A DNA stretch of 64,000 nucleotides from assembly GCF_003003355.1 (NCBI RefSeq), contig NZ_PVTQ01000007.1, positions 159,587 to 223,586 on the forward strand. The letters run 5' to 3'. Positions 18,955-28,440 of the stretch are shown piece by piece. Numbering within the stretch: position 1 is the first letter of the stretch; every line of letters begins with the position of its first letter. Position numbers and translations under genes: made by a program. The notes under the pieces were generated by a model, which was given only the letters and a program-made list of their open reading frames with translations, had not been told where the DNA came from and made no database searches. This DNA comes from Donghicola tyrosinivorans. Its GTDB lineage: Bacteria > Pseudomonadota > Alphaproteobacteria > Rhodobacterales > Rhodobacteraceae.

Positions 18955-19653
18955 ATGAAAATCAGATCTGCAGCTTTTTCAGTTCATTTCCTGACCGCAA
19001 CAGGCGCTTGTATCGCCATGCTGGCCATGTTGGCTGCCGTGGACCAGAATTGGTCCATGATGGTGCTTTGGCTGGTCGTCGCCTTTGCCGTGGACGGGAT
19101 CGACGGCCCCTTGGCCCGCAAATACGATGTGGCTACCAACGCGCCCGAGATCGACGGCGTATTGATGGACCTGATCATCGACTATCTGACCTATGTGTTC
19201 ATCCCTGCCTATGCGCTGTTCAAATCAGGCCTGCTGCCCGGCTGGACCGGATGGCTGGCCATTCTGGTGATCACCTTCACCAGTGCGCTTTATTTCGCGG
19301 ACACGCGGATGAAGACCGAAGACAAAAGTTTTCGCGGCTTTCCAGGCTGTTGGAACATGGCGGTGCTGCCTTTGTTCGCGCTGAAACCAAGCCCCGAGTT
19401 CATTGTAGGGCTGGTGATCGTGCTGGCGGTGTCGATGTTCCTGCCGTTGCGGTTCATCCATCCTGTGCGCACCAAGCGCTGGCGGATGGTATCGCTGCCG
19501 ATTGCGCTGATCTGGACGCTTTCGGCGGCTTGGGCCGCTTGGGTTGATTTCCATCCTGCGAGTTGGGCGGGCTGGGTTCTTGGGGCCAGCTCGATCTATC
19601 TGGTAATGGTGGGGATCGTGCAGCAGGTTATTCCGGCCCGCGCTGCGCGGTAA
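18955..19653 (+). CDS. pcs: Phosphatidylcholine synthase
   Basis: 232 residues from MKIRSAAFSVHFLTATG. Pcs condenses choline with CDP-diacylglycerol in the inner membrane, giving phosphatidylcholine and CMP. The CDP-alcohol phosphotransferase motif is DGIDGPLARKYDVATNAPE, then DGVLMDLIIDYLTYVFIPAY, with the metal-binding aspartates in place. About seven to eight membrane segments follow. The variant with a long DGxxGPLAR block and FIPAY is typical of Pcs, not of PgsA or PssA. It lies 38 bases after xerC on the same strand. Confidence 0.87.
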   Translation: MKIRSAAFSVHFLTATGACIAMLAMLAAVDQNWSMMVLWLVVAFAVDGIDGPLARKYDVATNAPEIDGVLMDLIIDYLTYVFIPAYALFKSGLLPGWTGWLAILVITFTSALYFADTRMKTEDKSFRGFPGCWNMAVLPLFALKPSPEFIVGLVIVLAVSMFLPLRFIHPVRTKRWRMVSLPIALIWTLSAAWAAWVDFHPASWAGWVLGASSIYLVMVGIVQQVIPARAAR

Positions 19654-19661
19654 GCTGCGAC

Positions 19662-19724
19662 AGGGGGCGCTGCCCCCTACGGGCCTGACGGCCCTACCCC
19701 CGAGGTATTTTTGCCAAGATGAAA
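19662..19724 (+). repeat. Hairpin plus GAGGTATTTTTGCC repeat element, copy 1
   Basis: Two hairpins (AGGGGGC-GCT-GCCCCCT at 19662-19678 and GGGCC-TGAC-GGCCC at 19681-19694) precede a 23-base block at 19702-19724 that begins GAGGTATTTTTGCC and ends AAGATGAAA. The same 23 bases occur, also behind hairpins, at 39394-39416 on the other strand. It lies between convergent pcs and ileS. Confidence 0.75.
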
Positions 19725-19737
19725 TGGCAGATGTGAG

Positions 19738-19763
19738 AAGGGGCGCCTATTCGGGCGCCCCTT
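19738..19763. terminator. Bidirectional hairpin between pcs and ileS
   Basis: Perfect 10-bp stem AAGGGGCGCC / GGCGCCCCTT with a 6-base loop, 8 bases from the ileS stop codon. U-runs are short on both sides, so efficiency is uncertain. Confidence 0.7.
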
Positions 19764-19770
19764 TGACCGT

Positions 19771-22674
19771 TTAGCCGAGTGTCTCATCGCAGCGTTTGCA
19801 GGTTGCTGCGTGGCTGTGGGTGCCCACATCGGGCAGGATTTTCCAGCAGCGCTGGCATTTTTCCCCATCAGCCTTTTCGAAGACCACGCCGACGCCTGCC
19901 TGATCGGGGAGGCGGAAGGCCTCCGCCGGGGCGGGATCTGCGGTGAGCGAGATGCCGGAGGTGATGCAGATATCCTCAAACGCGACGGTTTTGAGCGCCG
20001 CGAGCATATCTGCGTCTTCGACATGGACCACGGGGGCCGCTTCGAGCGAGGCTCCGATGACCTTTTCGGTGCGCTGCACTTCAAGGGCGGCGGTGACCAC
20101 GCGGCGCACTTTGCGGACGTTGGACCATTTGGCCGCCAGCGGCTCGTTCAGCCAGTCGGCGGGGGTTGCGGGGATGTCCTGCAGGTGGATCGAGCTGTCA
20201 TCGCCCGGGAAGCGTTCGAGCCAGACTTCTTCCATGGTGAAGGTCAGGATCGGCGCAAGCCAGGTGGTCAGACGGTGGAACAGGATATCCATAACGGTGC
20301 GGGCCGCGCGGCGGCGGGTGCTGTCTGTGGCATCGCAGTAGAGCACGTCTTTGCGGATGTCGAAGTAGAAGGACGACAGTTCCACGGTGCAGAAGTTGAA
20401 GAGCTGCTGGAACACACCTTGGAAGTCATAGGCGGTGTAGCCAATGCGAACCTTGTGATCCAGTTCCGCAAGGCGGTGCAGCACCCAGCGTTCCAGTTCG
20501 GGCATTTCCGACGGATCAAGGCGCTCTGCCTCGGTGAAGCCGTCAAGGCTGCCCAAGAGGAATCGCATGGTGTTGCGCAGACGGCGGTAGCTGTCGGCGA
20601 CGCCTTTCAGGATTTCCGGCCCGATGCGCAGGTCGGCGGTGTAGTCGGACTGTGCCACCCACAGACGCAGGATGTCCGCGCCGTACTGCTTGGTCACGTC
20701 TTCAGGGCTGACCGTGTTGCCGAGCGATTTGGACATCTTGTTGCCCTTCTCGTCCAGCGTGAAGCCGTGGGTCAGCACGCCGCGATAAGGCGCACGGCCC
20801 TTGGTGCCGCAAGCCTGCAACATCGAGCTGTGGAACCAGCCGCGGTGTTGGTCGGTGCCTTCCAGATAAAGGTCCGCGATGCCGTCTGCCGATCCGTCTG
20901 CGCGGTCACGCAGCACAAAGGCGTGGGTTGAGCCGGAGTCGAACCACACGTCCAGAATGTCGAAGACTTGCTCGTAGTCGTCAGGGTTCACGGTATCGCC
21001 AAGGAAACGCTCTTTGGCGCCCTCTTTGTACCATGCGTCCGCGCCTTCGGCCTCGAACGCCTCATTGATGCGGGCGTTCACTTCGGGGCTGCGCAGCAGG
21101 AAGTCCTCATCGGTGGGCTTTGCGCCAACCTTGATGAAGCAGGTCAGCGGAACGCCCCATGCACGCTGGCGGGACAGAACCCAGTCAGGGCGCGCTTCGA
21201 TCATCGAGAACAGACGGTTGCGGCCGGTCTGCGGGGTCCACTTTACCAACTGGTCGATGCTGGTCAGGGCGCGTTCGCGGATGGTTTTGCCATAGGTGTC
21301 CTGACCGTCGCCAACCGCACGGTCGATCGCCGCGAACCACTGGGGCGTGTTGCGGTAGATCACCGGCGCTTTGGAGCGCCACGAGTGCGGGTAGCTGTGC
21401 TTGACGCGGCCACGGGCGATGATGCCGCCAGCCTCGACCAGTTTGGCGATGACGGTGGTGTTGGCCTTGCCCTCTTTGCCCTTGCGGTCGAACACTTGCA
21501 GACCCGCGAAGAACGGCACGTGATCAAGGAATTCCGATTCCTCGCCCACGTTATAGGTCATGCGGTCCATCCAGTTGCGGGCCACGAAGACTTCGTAGTC
21601 TTCCTGACCGTGGCTGGGGGCGGTGTGCACAAAGCCGGTACCTGCGTCGTCAGTCACGTGATCGCCATCAACCATCGGCACGTCGTAGTCCCAGAAGCCG
21701 TCGGCGCCATCCAGACCGTTGAACGGGTGGGCACAGATCAGGCCTTCGAATTCGCTGGGGGCGATGTCGCGGACCTTGGTGAATTCGGTCACGCGGGATT
21801 TCTCTAGCGCGTCAGCGGCCAGAGTGTTCGCGAAGACGTACAGTTCGCCGGGGTTGGTCCAGCTTTCTTCCTGCGTCGCGTCGACACGGTAGAGGCCGTA
21901 TTCGATGCCATTGCCGTAGGCGACCGCCTTGTTCGACGGGATGGTCCACGGGGTGGTGGTCCAGATCACAACGCGGGCGGTTTCCAGATCGCCGCCAGCA
22001 TTCTGGAAGCGGAAGGGCACCCAGATCGTGTGGCTTTGGTGATCGTGGTATTCCACCTCGGCCTCGGCCAGAGCGGTCTTTTCGACAGGCGACCACATCA
22101 CAGGCTTGGAGCCCTGATAGAGCGTGCCGGTCATCAGGAATTTCTGGAATTCCTCGGCGATCACGCGCTCGGCGTGGAAGTTCATGGTCAGATAGGGATC
22201 ATCCCACGTGCCGGTGATGCCCAGACGTTTGAACTCTTTGCGCTGAACGTCGATCCAGCCCTCGGCGAACTTGCGGCATTCCTGACGGAAGTCGATGACA
22301 GGAACTTCATCCTTGTTCTTGCCCTTCTGGCGGTACTGTTCCTCGATCTTCCATTCGATGGGCAGCCCGTGGCAGTCCCAACCGGGGATGTAGCGTGCCT
22401 CGCGGCCCAGCATTTGCTGGCTGCGCACGATGAAATCCTTGAGTATCTTGTTCAGGGCGTGGCCGATGTGCAGGTGGCCGTTCGCATAGGGAGGGCCATC
22501 GTGCAGGATGAACGGCTCGCGCCCCTCGGCTTTGTTGCGAAGCTGCTGATAGATATCCATCTTTTCCCAACGGGCCAGCCATTCGGGCTCGCGCTTGGGC
22601 AGGCCTGCACGCATCGGGAAGTCGGTCTTGGGCAGGAACAGGGTGTCTTTGTAGTCGGGCGTTTCGGCGCACAT
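19771..22674 (-). CDS. ileS: Isoleucyl-tRNA synthetase
   Basis: 967 residues from MCAETPDYKDTLFLPKTDFP. Class I synthetase charging tRNA-Ile. HIGH appears as PYANGHLHIGHALNK and KMSKS as KGNKMSKSLGNTV. The CP1 editing domain lies between them (TTTPWTIPSNKAVAYG). The C-terminal zinc site CQRCWKILPDVG plus CKRC is intact, a bacterial-type IleS. The earlier in-frame start at 22701 would add nine residues and is less likely. Confidence 0.98.
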   Translation of the reverse strand: MCAETPDYKDTLFLPKTDFPMRAGLPKREPEWLARWEKMDIYQQLRNKAEGREPFILHDGPPYANGHLHIGHALNKILKDFIVRSQQMLGREARYIPGWDCHGLPIEWKIEEQYRQKGKNKDEVPVIDFRQECRKFAEGWIDVQRKEFKRLGITGTWDDPYLTMNFHAERVIAEEFQKFLMTGTLYQGSKPVMWSPVEKTALAEAEVEYHDHQSHTIWVPFRFQNAGGDLETARVVIWTTTPWTIPSNKAVAYGNGIEYGLYRVDATQEESWTNPGELYVFANTLAADALEKSRVTEFTKVRDIAPSEFEGLICAHPFNGLDGADGFWDYDVPMVDGDHVTDDAGTGFVHTAPSHGQEDYEVFVARNWMDRMTYNVGEESEFLDHVPFFAGLQVFDRKGKEGKANTTVIAKLVEAGGIIARGRVKHSYPHSWRSKAPVIYRNTPQWFAAIDRAVGDGQDTYGKTIRERALTSIDQLVKWTPQTGRNRLFSMIEARPDWVLSRQRAWGVPLTCFIKVGAKPTDEDFLLRSPEVNARINEAFEAEGADAWYKEGAKERFLGDTVNPDDYEQVFDILDVWFDSGSTHAFVLRDRADGSADGIADLYLEGTDQHRGWFHSSMLQACGTKGRAPYRGVLTHGFTLDEKGNKMSKSLGNTVSPEDVTKQYGADILRLWVAQSDYTADLRIGPEILKGVADSYRRLRNTMRFLLGSLDGFTEAERLDPSEMPELERWVLHRLAELDHKVRIGYTAYDFQGVFQQLFNFCTVELSSFYFDIRKDVLYCDATDSTRRRAARTVMDILFHRLTTWLAPILTFTMEEVWLERFPGDDSSIHLQDIPATPADWLNEPLAAKWSNVRKVRRVVTAALEVQRTEKVIGASLEAAPVVHVEDADMLAALKTVAFEDICITSGISLTADPAPAEAFRLPDQAGVGVVFEKADGEKCQRCWKILPDVGTHSHAATCKRCDETLG

Positions 22675-22922
22675 GGGTGGCGTCCTTCGGTCTTGTCTCA
22701 ATATCGGAAAGAGGTCGGCGCGGGCATCCCATACGCCTTGTCCCGGCGGCTCGTCTGGATCAGAGCGCCGGGCATATAATTCGAATAATGATCGCCATCA
22801 TGCGTGTCATAGGCCGCCTTATAAGCCTGTGATCAGGGGCCGTAAAGCGCTGCGATGTATCGCCCCGTTGCGGCGCCCTGCCCCACCCCCTAGCTATGTA
22901 GTATCGCCCTAGGAGAGCCCCC

Positions 22923-23321
22923 ATGACACAGTCCATCACCGGAGAGCAGATCGACCATGTGGTCGCCCGTTTTTACGCGCGCGTGCGGGTCCATCCTGTG
23001 TTGGGGCCGGTGTTCAACGGACGCATCACGCCCGAGGCTTGGCCTGCCCACGAAGACAAGATCAGCCGCTTTTGGCGCAATGTGATCCTGCAAGAGCGGA
23101 ACTATCACGGCTTTCCCATGCGCACGCACCTGCAAACCCCCGAACTGAAGGCCCCCATGTTCGCGGACTGGCTGGGGCTGTTTGATGAGGTTTTGCGCGA
23201 AGAACTGCCCCAAGATGTGGCCGAGGCATGGTCCGGCATCGCCCACCGGATCGGCAAGGGGATGCGGATCGGCGTGGCGGATCGGGACGCTGACAAAGAC
23301 GCGGTGCCCTCGCTCTTCTGA
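22923..23321 (+). CDS. Group III truncated haemoglobin
   Basis: 132 residues. Matches group III trHb: ARFYARVRVHPVLGPVFN, then FWRNVILQERNYHGFPM, the expected proximal HisF8 at His69 (PMRTHLQTPEL), and TrpG8 at Trp83 (FADWLGLF). Such proteins bind oxygen or NO and are implicated in NO or peroxide tolerance and micro-oxic life. TAGGAG precedes the ATG. Monocistronic, with a hairpin downstream. Confidence 0.88.
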   Translation: MTQSITGEQIDHVVARFYARVRVHPVLGPVFNGRITPEAWPAHEDKISRFWRNVILQERNYHGFPMRTHLQTPELKAPMFADWLGLFDEVLREELPQDVAEAWSGIAHRIGKGMRIGVADRDADKDAVPSLF

Positions 23322-23337
23322 AATTCCAATCGCCAAC

Positions 23338-23365
23338 AAAAAAGCGCCCTCGGTTGGGGCGCTTT
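23338..23365 (+). terminator. Hairpin terminator after truncated haemoglobin
   Basis: 9-bp stem AAAGCGCCC / GGGCGCTTT with a 7-base loop at 23341-23365, 20 bases after the stop codon. The U-run is only three bases. Confidence 0.7.
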
Positions 23366-23596
23366 GGCTGTTTCTGGCTGGCGTGCGTGTCTTGCGGGCG
23401 GGCGTCGTGGCTGTCGTACAGATAGCTGCGGTGCGGGCTGGCGCGATACGTTGGGAGCAAGCTGGAAATCACTACGCGGGGCTGGCAAATGGCTGGCTGC
23501 GCGTCTTGAGCCCTTGATGCACCATGCCCCGCGAAGGGTCAAGAAAAATCTTTAGATTTCATATACTTGACAGATTTTATCGGACTTTACTCGCCT

Positions 23597-24592
23597 TCAG
23601 CTTTTGAAAAACCCTGTCAGAGCCCTTTGCACCACACCCCGCGCCGAGGGGCGCTTTTGGGCGGCAAATGGCAGGGGGCGGCAGACCTCGATCGCGGCAA
23701 TACCGACGCGGGCGGTCAAAGCGCCGTTCACCAGACCTTCGCCAAAACGGCGGCTTAGCTTGCCCAAGATGCCGCCCCCAATCAGCGGCTCTAGCATATC
23801 GTCGCCCACGGCCACGGCACCGGTCGCCACAAGGTGGGTCATCACCGCACGGGCCAGTCGCCAGCTGCCAATAAAACCGCCACGGCCGCCATAAACCTCT
23901 GCCACGCGGCGCATCATGCGCAGGTTGGCCGTCAGCGCCCCAATCACATCGGCCAAGGCCAGCGGCACCATAGCGGTCACGGTTGCCACCTGACGGGCGG
24001 CAGCCTCAACCTCTTTCAAGGCGGCATTGTCCAGCGAGGCCAGAACTTCGCGCTCGGCCATCGCCAAGGCATCGCTTGCCTCAATGGCATCAGGCAGGCG
24101 TTCTTTCAGGCGGTCACGGCCCCAGCGGGTGTCGTCGCGCCCTGCATACAAAGTCTCAATCTGCCCGACCACTTTGCGGGCGGCGGCCAGATCGCCCGCC
24201 TCGGCAGCACGATGGGCAGCGTGCTGGATCTTATCTATCCGCGCCAAGCGGCTGATCGCGGCCAATTCGCGTCCGATGATCATCAAGCAGACCAGCGCGA
24301 AGGCGGCGAAAAGGGTCGTCACCGCATAGCCCAGAATCGGGTTCGCCGCGATGAGGCTGGTTACAAAGTTCCACGCCGCGACCGAGATCAGCGTCCCGAT
24401 CAGCGACACCAGAAGGCCCCAGAACCACCGCGCCAAGGATGAAGGGCGCCGCGCGGTCAAGGCCGCAACGGTTTGCATCGCCTGCCCTTGGGGAGCCTCT
24501 GGCCCCATATCGGGGACCGGTGCCGCTTGGGCGGGGTTCGGCGCGTCCTGCGCCTCGTCCAGATCAAAGACAATGGGGCCTTTGCGGCTCAT
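23597..24592 (-). CDS. YcjF/TIGR01620 family inner-membrane protein
   Basis: 331 residues from MSRKGPIVFDLDE. A Pro/Ala-rich cytoplasmic N-terminus of about 65 residues precedes two membrane segments (LARWFWGLLVSLIGTLISVA and ILGYAVTTLFAAFALVCLMI) and a C-terminal DUF697-like helical domain. E. coli YcjF is the membrane partner of the YcjX ATPase in the psp stress regulon; here the two flank a GNAT gene in one operon. Start overlaps the GNAT stop (ATGA). Confidence 0.85.
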   Translation of the reverse strand: MSRKGPIVFDLDEAQDAPNPAQAAPVPDMGPEAPQGQAMQTVAALTARRPSSLARWFWGLLVSLIGTLISVAAWNFVTSLIAANPILGYAVTTLFAAFALVCLMIIGRELAAISRLARIDKIQHAAHRAAEAGDLAAARKVVGQIETLYAGRDDTRWGRDRLKERLPDAIEASDALAMAEREVLASLDNAALKEVEAAARQVATVTAMVPLALADVIGALTANLRMMRRVAEVYGGRGGFIGSWRLARAVMTHLVATGAVAVGDDMLEPLIGGGILGKLSRRFGEGLVNGALTARVGIAAIEVCRPLPFAAQKRPSARGVVQRALTGFFKS

Positions 24593-25032
24593 GCAGCGTT
24601 CCTTTCCCAAAGCAGATCAATCTCGGGCAAGCCATGATCGCTGTGTTTTCCGACAGACGTGCCCACCTCGGCAAAGCCTTCGCGGCGATAAAAGTTGCGA
24701 GCGGCCACGTTGCGTTTGAAGGTCCATAGTTCCAACCGGCTGTGGCGGGATTTGGCGGCATCCAGCAGCGCCTTGCCCACGCCTTGCCCACGTTCCGGCG
24801 GGGCCACAAACAGCGCGTGGACGAAATTGTCCTGCAACGCCAGAAACCCTTTGGGGCGGCCATCGCCCGCCACTGTCACCCAGCCGCGATCAATCATCAT
24901 GGCGCAATTGGCGATATCCTCTGCGCCCGAACACAGGCGGGGCAGCCAGTCATTTTCAGCAAAATAGCTGGACATCATTGCCCCAAGGGCGCCGCAGTCC
25001 AAGTCACGCGCGGGGCGCAACGTAATAGTCAT
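24589..25032 (-). CDS. GNAT family N-acetyltransferase
   Basis: 147 residues. GNAT fold with the acetyl-CoA pyrophosphate loop in APPERGQGVGKALLDAAK (Q/RxxGxG/A) and a C-terminal VAARNFYRREGFAEVGT block. Substrate unknown. Overlaps both neighbours by four bases (ATGA), so it is translated as part of ycjX-GNAT-ycjF. Acetylation of an operon partner is possible but speculative. Confidence 0.85.
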   Translation of the reverse strand: MTITLRPARDLDCGALGAMMSSYFAENDWLPRLCSGAEDIANCAMMIDRGWVTVAGDGRPKGFLALQDNFVHALFVAPPERGQGVGKALLDAAKSRHSRLELWTFKRNVAARNFYRREGFAEVGTSVGKHSDHGLPEIDLLWERNAA

Positions 25033-26435
25033 AATTTGTCTCCGATTAGAAATTCAGCGGCACGGTCCAGACGAATATGGGGCGGACCGTCACCGGGGCG
25101 CAACGTCAGCGCAGCGGGGGCAAAGCGCATGGCCTCAAAATCCCCTTCCAGCCAGCTTTGCTGGTCATTGCCAAGTAAAATACGGGGGTCGGCGGGCAAT
25201 TCACCGGGGTAGAGGGCGGCCATGCGGCCATCCTCTAGAAGCCGTCCGCGCACCACATCCAGCGACTGGCCATCATAGGCGCGGGTCTCTTCGGTGGTGG
25301 CGCGCAAGGCCGCCAGCGACATGGCCGAGGTTTCAGCCCCCGCAAAGCGGGCGCGTTCGCGGGCATCGCGGGTCAATTCCTCGATGATCGCGGTCAGGCG
25401 CTGGTGCTGGCTGTGATGCAGGTGGTCGGCCTTAGTGGCGGCGAACAGGATCTTTTCAACCCGCTTACCCATCAAAAGCTGGGTCAGAAAGGCATTCCGG
25501 CCAGGCCGGAAGGTGGACAGAATGCCCTGCATCGCATCGCGCATGTCCTGCACAGCCTCTGGCCCCCGATGCAGCGCACCCAGCACATCCACCAGCACCA
25601 CCTGCCGGTCGATGCGGGCAAAGTGATCGCGGAAGAAGGGGCGCACCACCTGGGCTTTATACGCCTCAAACCGGTGCTCCATCGTGGTATAAAGGCTGCG
25701 GCGACCCACTTTCCCGACCTCAGGCAGCGGCGCAAAGGTCAGCACGGGCGAGCCTGCCAAATCACCGGGAAGCAAAAAGCGCCCCGGTGTGCAGTCCGAA
25801 AAGCCTTCAAGCCGCGCGGCATTCAGATAGGCCGAAAAGCGGCGGGCCAGTTCCTGCGCGTCAGTCTCGTTCAGGTCAGCCGTGCTGTCGGTGCTATCGG
25901 CCAGCGCCAGATAGGGTTCGCCCAAAGGACGACGGCGCAGGCGGTGCAGCACATCGGCGGACCACTGGGCATAGGTCTGATCCAGCAACGCCAGATCCAG
26001 CAGCCATTCACCGGGGTAATCCACGATATCAACATGAATGGTGCGCGGCCCCGACAGCCCGCCCAAAAGCCCCGAAGGCTGCACCCGCAAAGACAGCCGC
26101 AATTCACTAACCGCCCGCGTGCTATCCGGCCAGCGCGGATGGGCCGAGGTCAGATCGGCCAGATGCGCCTCATAGTCAAAGCGCGGCACGGTCATATCGG
26201 GCTGAGGCCGCAGATAGGCCGCCAGAATGCGCCCCTCAGCGGCGGCAGTCAGATGGCCCATGCGCCCGCGATCCAGAAGGTTCGCCACCAGCGAGGTGAT
26301 GAAAACCGTCTTGCCGGCCCGCGCCAGACCCGTCACACCCAGCCGGATCACCGGCTCGAACAGGGTCTCGCTGACCGTGTCGGTGAGGGTGTCGACGCTG
26401 CGCGCCAGCTCGTCTGCGATGCGACCGATGAACAA
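25029..26435 (-). CDS. YcjX family P-loop ATPase/GTPase
   Basis: 468 residues. P-loop [18 protein letters not shown] near the N-terminus, followed by a Walker B-like [11 protein letters not shown] and [17 protein letters not shown], an NKxD-like specificity element. DUF463 family; E. coli YcjX belongs to the phage-shock regulon and acts at the membrane with YcjF. The start is a TTG at 26435-26433 preceded by GCAGGAGG seven bases upstream; no ATG lies in a plausible place. Confidence 0.88.
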   Translation of the reverse strand: MFIGRIADELARSVDTLTDTVSETLFEPVIRLGVTGLARAGKTVFITSLVANLLDRGRMGHLTAAAEGRILAAYLRPQPDMTVPRFDYEAHLADLTSAHPRWPDSTRAVSELRLSLRVQPSGLLGGLSGPRTIHVDIVDYPGEWLLDLALLDQTYAQWSADVLHRLRRRPLGEPYLALADSTDSTADLNETDAQELARRFSAYLNAARLEGFSDCTPGRFLLPGDLAGSPVLTFAPLPEVGKVGRRSLYTTMEHRFEAYKAQVVRPFFRDHFARIDRQVVLVDVLGALHRGPEAVQDMRDAMQGILSTFRPGRNAFLTQLLMGKRVEKILFAATKADHLHHSQHQRLTAIIEELTRDARERARFAGAETSAMSLAALRATTEETRAYDGQSLDVVRGRLLEDGRMAALYPGELPADPRILLGNDQQSWLEGDFEAMRFAPAALTLRPGDGPPHIRLDRAAEFLIGDKL

Positions 26436-26553
26436 AAAAGGGCCTCCTGCGGGTGTTCGGCCTTTAGTTAAGCACTGCGGCGCGGCGAAACCAGAGGGGG
26501 AATACCATTCCGCCGCGCTTGCTCTGCACGGCGCAGAGGGCTACATGGCGGCC

Positions 26554-27324
26554 ATGCCCAGATATGCTTTACTTGTCGAATATGATGGCGCGCCCTTTGC
26601 CGGATGGCAAAGGCAGGCCGACCAGCCCTCGGTTCAGGGGGCGATTGAGGCGGCTTTGGCCAAACTGGAACGGCGCGAACATACCATCGCCGCCGCTGGC
26701 CGCACAGACGCGGGCGTTCACGCCTACGGTCAGGTGGCCCATTGCGACATGGAAAAGGATTGGGACCCGTTCCGCCTGTCCGAGGCGCTGAACCACCACC
26801 TCAAGCCCCTGCCCGTGGCGATCCGCGATTGCCGCCGCGTAGGTGACGACTGGCACGCCCGCTTTTCGGCCTATGAACGGCAGTATATCTTTCGCCTGCT
26901 GAACCGCCGTGCGCCTGCAACGCATCTGAAAGGCTATGTCTGGCAAGTGGCCCACCCGCTGGAACTGGAACCCATGCAAGAGGCAGCGAATATGCTGCTG
27001 GGTCTGCATGATTTCACCACTTTTCGCGCGTCCATCTGCCAAGCGGCCTCGCCGGTTAAAACGCTGGACAAGTTCGACATCGAACAGATCGAAACCGAAA
27101 GCGGGACCGAGTTCCGCTTTCATCTGGCCGCCCGTAGTTTCCTGCACAATCAGGTGCGCAGCTTTGTCGGCACGCTTGAACGTGTGGGTGCAGGGTCGTG
27201 GCAGCCCGAGGATGTGCGCACCGCGCTAGAGGCTTGTGACCGCGCCGCATGCGGCCCCGTCAGCCCGCCCCAGGGACTGTATCTGTCCAAGGTCGGCTAT
27301 CCTGACAACCCGTTTGATCTGTAA
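26554..27324 (+). CDS. truA: tRNA pseudouridine(38-40) synthase
   Basis: 256 residues from [19 protein letters not shown]. Isomerises U38-U40 in the anticodon stem. The catalytic Asp is in [17 protein letters not shown]. Other blocks are RPAATHLKGY-like ([14 protein letters not shown]), [13 protein letters not shown] and [12 protein letters not shown]. An ATG nine bases earlier (26545) lies 4 bases after GCAGAGGG and is a credible alternative start. Confidence 0.96.
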   Translation: MPRYALLVEYDGAPFAGWQRQADQPSVQGAIEAALAKLERREHTIAAAGRTDAGVHAYGQVAHCDMEKDWDPFRLSEALNHHLKPLPVAIRDCRRVGDDWHARFSAYERQYIFRLLNRRAPATHLKGYVWQVAHPLELEPMQEAANMLLGLHDFTTFRASICQAASPVKTLDKFDIEQIETESGTEFRFHLAARSFLHNQVRSFVGTLERVGAGSWQPEDVRTALEACDRAACGPVSPPQGLYLSKVGYPDNPFDL

Positions 27325-27334
27325 GAGAAAATGC

Positions 27335-27363
27335 AAAAGGGCGCCCGTTGCGGCGCCCCTTGT
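27335..27363. terminator. Hairpin between convergent truA and the iron operon
   Basis: Stem AAGGGCGCC / GGCGCCCCTT with one bulged C and a 6-base loop, placed between two convergent stop codons; probably used in both directions. Confidence 0.7.
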
Positions 27364-27366
27364 GTT

Positions 27367-28437
27367 TCAGATCGCGACCAGATGGTTGTCCCAACTGTAA
27401 TCGCCATCCACCAGAACCACATGGCCGCCGTCCGCGCCCCCTTCCAGCACGCCACCTTTGACCGTGACGATGAACCGCTCGCCAAAGCGGGCAACTCCGC
27501 TGGCCTCTGGCAGGGCCTGCCCATTCAACGGCGCGCCGGTTGTCCCGTCGAAAAAGATCACATGGCCGCCCTTCGGCCCTGTCACCGCAATCTGACTGCC
27601 ATCGGCGGATAGGGCAATGCTGCCCGCGTACTGCTTCAAAGCGCGGGTTTCGGGGTGATCGAAGAACTGCAACGCCTCGCCCCGCCGGTGACTGGCCATC
27701 AAGGGTACCTCTTGCAGGGGATTGCCCTGCCATTGCAGCGCGATCACCACCCGCCCCGAGGCATCCGCCGCGATGTGCCGGATCGAGTTCAGACGCATGT
27801 CGGCAGGCGGTTCAACCTGATCAATGATCGCCCCTTCGGCGTCCAGATAGGTCAGGTTGGGCTGCATAGTCGGAATGTTCAGCACCGCCCGCTCATAGTC
27901 GGGGTGGGTCTGCATCCCGCCATTGGCCACGGCAAAGCCGCCATCATCCATGCGGATCATCTCATGGGGGCCGATCCCGCCAGAGGGCAGCTCGCCAATG
28001 CGCTTGTAGCCGTCGGTAGCGTCCCAAACCCCCAGTCGCCCGTCCGGAATGTCATAGGCATTCTCGGTCGTAAGCAGCAGCTTACCATCGGCTGTGAAGG
28101 CTCCGTGGCCATAGAAATGCCGCCCCTCGGGACTGTCCAGCCGCACGATCTCTTGCCCCGTCACGCAATCCAACACCACGGCAAAGCGGCCCGGACGGCG
28201 GGCAAAGGCCACGGCCTCGGCCCGTTCGGGATGGGCCGCCGCTGCGTGCCCACGTGAGGGGATCTGGATTTCGAACGCGATCTTGGCGTCCTCGGTCAAA
28301 CCCACCAACCAAGTGCTATTGCCCGGCTTGGCGGCGGCAGTCAGGTATTTGGGCGCACCGGCGGCGGCCCAGCCTTGGCTGGCCCAAGCGGCAGTGGCAG
28401 AGGCCAGCGAGACGGCCAGAAACTGTCTGCGTTGCAT
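27367..28437 (-). CDS. DUF1513 domain-containing Tat-exported protein
   Basis: 356 residues. Twin-arginine signal MQRRQFLAVSLASATAAWA. The rest is a repeated beta-propeller-like protein with HGAFTADGKLLLTTEN and GIGPHEMIRMDDGGFAVAN, typical of DUF1513. Members co-occur with imelysins and DUF1111 di-haem proteins in iron-regulated clusters and act in the periplasm. Last gene of the six-gene operon, 3 bases after the second imelysin. Molecular function unknown. Confidence 0.87.
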   Translation of the reverse strand: MQRRQFLAVSLASATAAWASQGWAAAGAPKYLTAAAKPGNSTWLVGLTEDAKIAFEIQIPSRGHAAAAHPERAEAVAFARRPGRFAVVLDCVTGQEIVRLDSPEGRHFYGHGAFTADGKLLLTTENAYDIPDGRLGVWDATDGYKRIGELPSGGIGPHEMIRMDDGGFAVANGGMQTHPDYERAVLNIPTMQPNLTYLDAEGAIIDQVEPPADMRLNSIRHIAADASGRVVIALQWQGNPLQEVPLMASHRRGEALQFFDHPETRALKQYAGSIALSADGSQIAVTGPKGGHVIFFDGTTGAPLNGQALPEASGVARFGERFIVTVKGGVLEGGADGGHVVLVDGDYSWDNHLVAI

Positions 28438-28440
28438 GGA

